Below are positions 38,089-38,338 of a stretch of DNA of 38,338 bases, piece after piece. Below the pieces are notes generated by a model, which worked only from the letters and a program-made list of their open reading frames with translations, made no database searches and was not told where the DNA came from. Positions within the stretch are counted from its first letter, which is position 1; each line of letters begins with the position of its first letter. This DNA is from CAZVEE01 sp964625525. GTDB lineage: Bacteria; Pseudomonadota; Alphaproteobacteria; JAJFIK01. Both the position numbers and the translations under genes were made by a program. The DNA lies in NCBI GenBank assembly GCA_964625525.1, contig CAZVEE010000031.1, positions 1-38,338 of the forward strand. The letters run 5' to 3'.

Positions 38089-38338
38089 GGAAGCGGGCAA
38101 TGGCGCCGGCCATGTCCGGCTCATCCAGCAGGAAGGCGTCGTGGCCCTTGTCGGACACGATTTCCAGGTGCTGCGAGCGCACCCCCGCCGCTTGCAGCGC
38201 CTCGAACACGGCTTTGCTCTCCGCCGTCGGATAATGCCAGTCGCTGGAGAAGGAAATCAGCAGGACGGGCGCAGCGGTATCCCGGAACGCGCCTTTCAGG
38301 GTCCCGCCATGGGTCTTGGCCAGGTCGAAATAGTCCAT
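38054..38338 (-). CDS. metX: homoserine O-acetyltransferase, C-terminal part
   Basis: The last 94 residues of an alpha/beta hydrolase-fold acyltransferase; the 5' end lies beyond the right edge. SFSSDWHYPTAESK carries the catalytic aspartate and KGHDAFLLDEPDM the catalytic histidine of the MetX triad; the nucleophile serine is outside the window. The enzyme activates homoserine for methionine synthesis. The ATG at the edge is an internal methionine (DYFDLAKTHGG is an internal family stretch). It overlaps the convergent methyltransferase by 35 bp. Confidence 0.93.
   Translation of the reverse strand: MDYFDLAKTHGGTLKGAFRDTAAPVLLISFSSDWHYPTAESKAVFEALQAAGVRSQHLEIVSDKGHDAFLLDEPDMAGAIARFLSDRASERGIL

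Noticed and set aside
1..38338. tRNA or other structural RNA genes
   Set aside because: I looked for GTTCGA-type T-loops and CCA-proximal stems in the spacers; the few GGTTCGA strings lie inside genes or lack a cloverleaf.

Overview
The window is a GC-rich (roughly 64 %), densely packed stretch of an alphaproteobacterial chromosome from a draft assembly; a run of exactly 100 N sits at 13617-13716. The alphaproteobacterial assignment rests on gene content: murA, a DUF2948 protein, a UPF0262 protein, infA, maf, an RNase E/G and yacG in that order, plus PhaR, a gloB/methyltransferase/metX neighbourhood and a DUF4908-like exported protein. The last hints at the Caulobacterales/Maricaulales side, but I cannot fix the order or genus. 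I see no tRNA, rRNA, phage, transposase or CRISPR. Features total about 45 genes, two of them cut by the window edges.

Layout. 1-4242 (+): housekeeping block murA(3' end)-DUF2948-UPF0262-infA-maf-rng-yacG. 4239-10624 (-): a tightly spaced collinear array, oxyR-cytochrome b561-YceI lipoprotein-fused pabB/pabC-GT61-GT-B glycosyltransferase. 10781-13556 (+): divergent from oxyR, a peroxide-defence set ahpC-ahpD-VOC protein, then a Tat-exported HSL-type hydrolase whose nucleophile serine is replaced by aspartate. 13545-13763: a 16-bp tandem repeat split by the assembly gap. 13784-20990: aromatic amino acid catabolism, with lrp-phhA on the minus strand and hppD-hmgA-fahA-maiA-MOSC-hisC on the plus strand. 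Together they cover phenylalanine to fumarate plus acetoacetate if the HisC-type enzyme supplies the tyrosine transamination step.

20948-29489: an envelope lipid-glycan region. Two GT39/ArnT-like transferases alternate with two PAP2 phosphatases on the minus strand. A divergent polyprenyl-phosphate-sugar-synthase-like GT2 is followed by two paralogous VTT/TVP38-type membrane proteins and an unrecognised four-helix membrane protein. This looks like a self-contained polyprenyl-phosphate cycle and is one of the two best candidates for an undescribed system.

29575-34106: a Rieske oxygenase, a small HTH/coiled-coil protein, PhaR and acetoacetyl-CoA reductase PhaB (no phaA or phaC nearby), and the DUF4908-like protein. 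34166-35867: the other best candidate, an exported HLD-II haloalkane dehalogenase downstream of a TetR gene. Both genes are preceded by the same TATGCAC-N6-GTGCAAAA dyad placed between predicted -35 and -10 boxes, and the tetR transcript is predicted to be leaderless. 35878-38338: DUF985 cupin overlapping gloB, a divergent methyltransferase, and the 3' end of metX.

A theme is genome compaction: four convergent gene pairs overlap at their 3' ends (4, 43, 4 and 35 bp) and several same-strand pairs overlap by ATGA. All functions are read from motifs and recalled families; nothing was searched.
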